From Pseudomonadales bacterium (lineage in GTDB: Bacteria > Pseudomonadota > Gammaproteobacteria > Pseudomonadales > Azotimanducaceae), in contig JAKUTI010000162.1 of NCBI GenBank assembly GCA_022448765.1, positions 1-6,217 on the forward strand: DNA of 6,217 bases. The letters run 5' to 3'. A program made the position numbers and the translations under genes. Below the pieces are notes generated by a model that had not been told where the DNA came from, did not search any database, and saw nothing but the letters and a program-made list of their open reading frames with translations. Positions 6,213-6,217 of the stretch are shown here, one piece after another (position 1 is the stretch's first letter; the number at the start of each line of letters is the position of its first letter).

Positions 6213-6217
6213 TTTTC

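Noticed and set aside
1..6217. Search for CRISPR arrays, insertion sequences, tRNA/rRNA genes and a defence or other new system
   Set aside because: No regularly spaced repeats, transposase motifs, terminal inverted repeats or RNA gene signatures were seen; nearly all sequence is explained by seven ordinary genes.

Overview
The window holds the downstream part of an oligopeptide-type ABC transporter operon on the + strand (1-4607), facing three minus-strand genes (4596-6201). The transporter most resembles the YejABEF (microcin C / oligopeptide) family, and the gene types suggest a Gram-negative proteobacterium, probably gammaproteobacterial. The support is a lipoprotein-type YejA-like binding protein, a YejE-like permease, a DUF2141 protein with a likely export signal, and base composition near 50% GC by eye. 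No rRNA, tRNA or single-lineage marker is present, so this placement is an inference from protein style.

Region 1-4607, + strand. First comes a YejE-like inner-membrane permease cut by the left window edge. It is followed after 7 nt by a YejA-like solute-binding protein with a lipoprotein signal, after 3 nt by a DppD/OppD-type ATPase with a GTG start, and after a 4-nt ATGA overlap by a DppF/OppF-type ATPase. Together they encode one membrane subunit, the substrate receptor and both ATPases. The partner permease (YejB-like) is expected just left of the window. The layout differs from the enterobacterial yejABEF operon: the receptor gene lies between permease and ATPases, and the ATPase is split into two genes instead of the fused YejF. 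Both ATPases carry a four-cysteine C-terminal motif of the kind that binds a [4Fe-4S] cluster in DppD-type proteins.

Region 4596-5623, minus strand. A GNAT acetyltransferase of the RimJ/RimL type is followed after 5 nt by a DUF2141 protein that is probably exported. They look like a two-gene transcription unit. The DUF2141 gene ends 12 bp inside the 3' end of the last ATPase gene, so the two convergent units meet with no intergenic spacer.

Region 5624-5769 is a 146-bp intergenic stretch. Its part next to the acetyltransferase is very AT-rich, with a small dyad, and may hold that gene's promoter. Region 5770-6201, minus strand, encodes a four-helix membrane protein of unknown function, with a purine-rich ribosome binding site at the right window edge.

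No mobile element, CRISPR array, RNA gene or clearly new system is visible. The points most worth following up are the unusual form of the Yej-type transporter and the tail-to-tail gene overlap.
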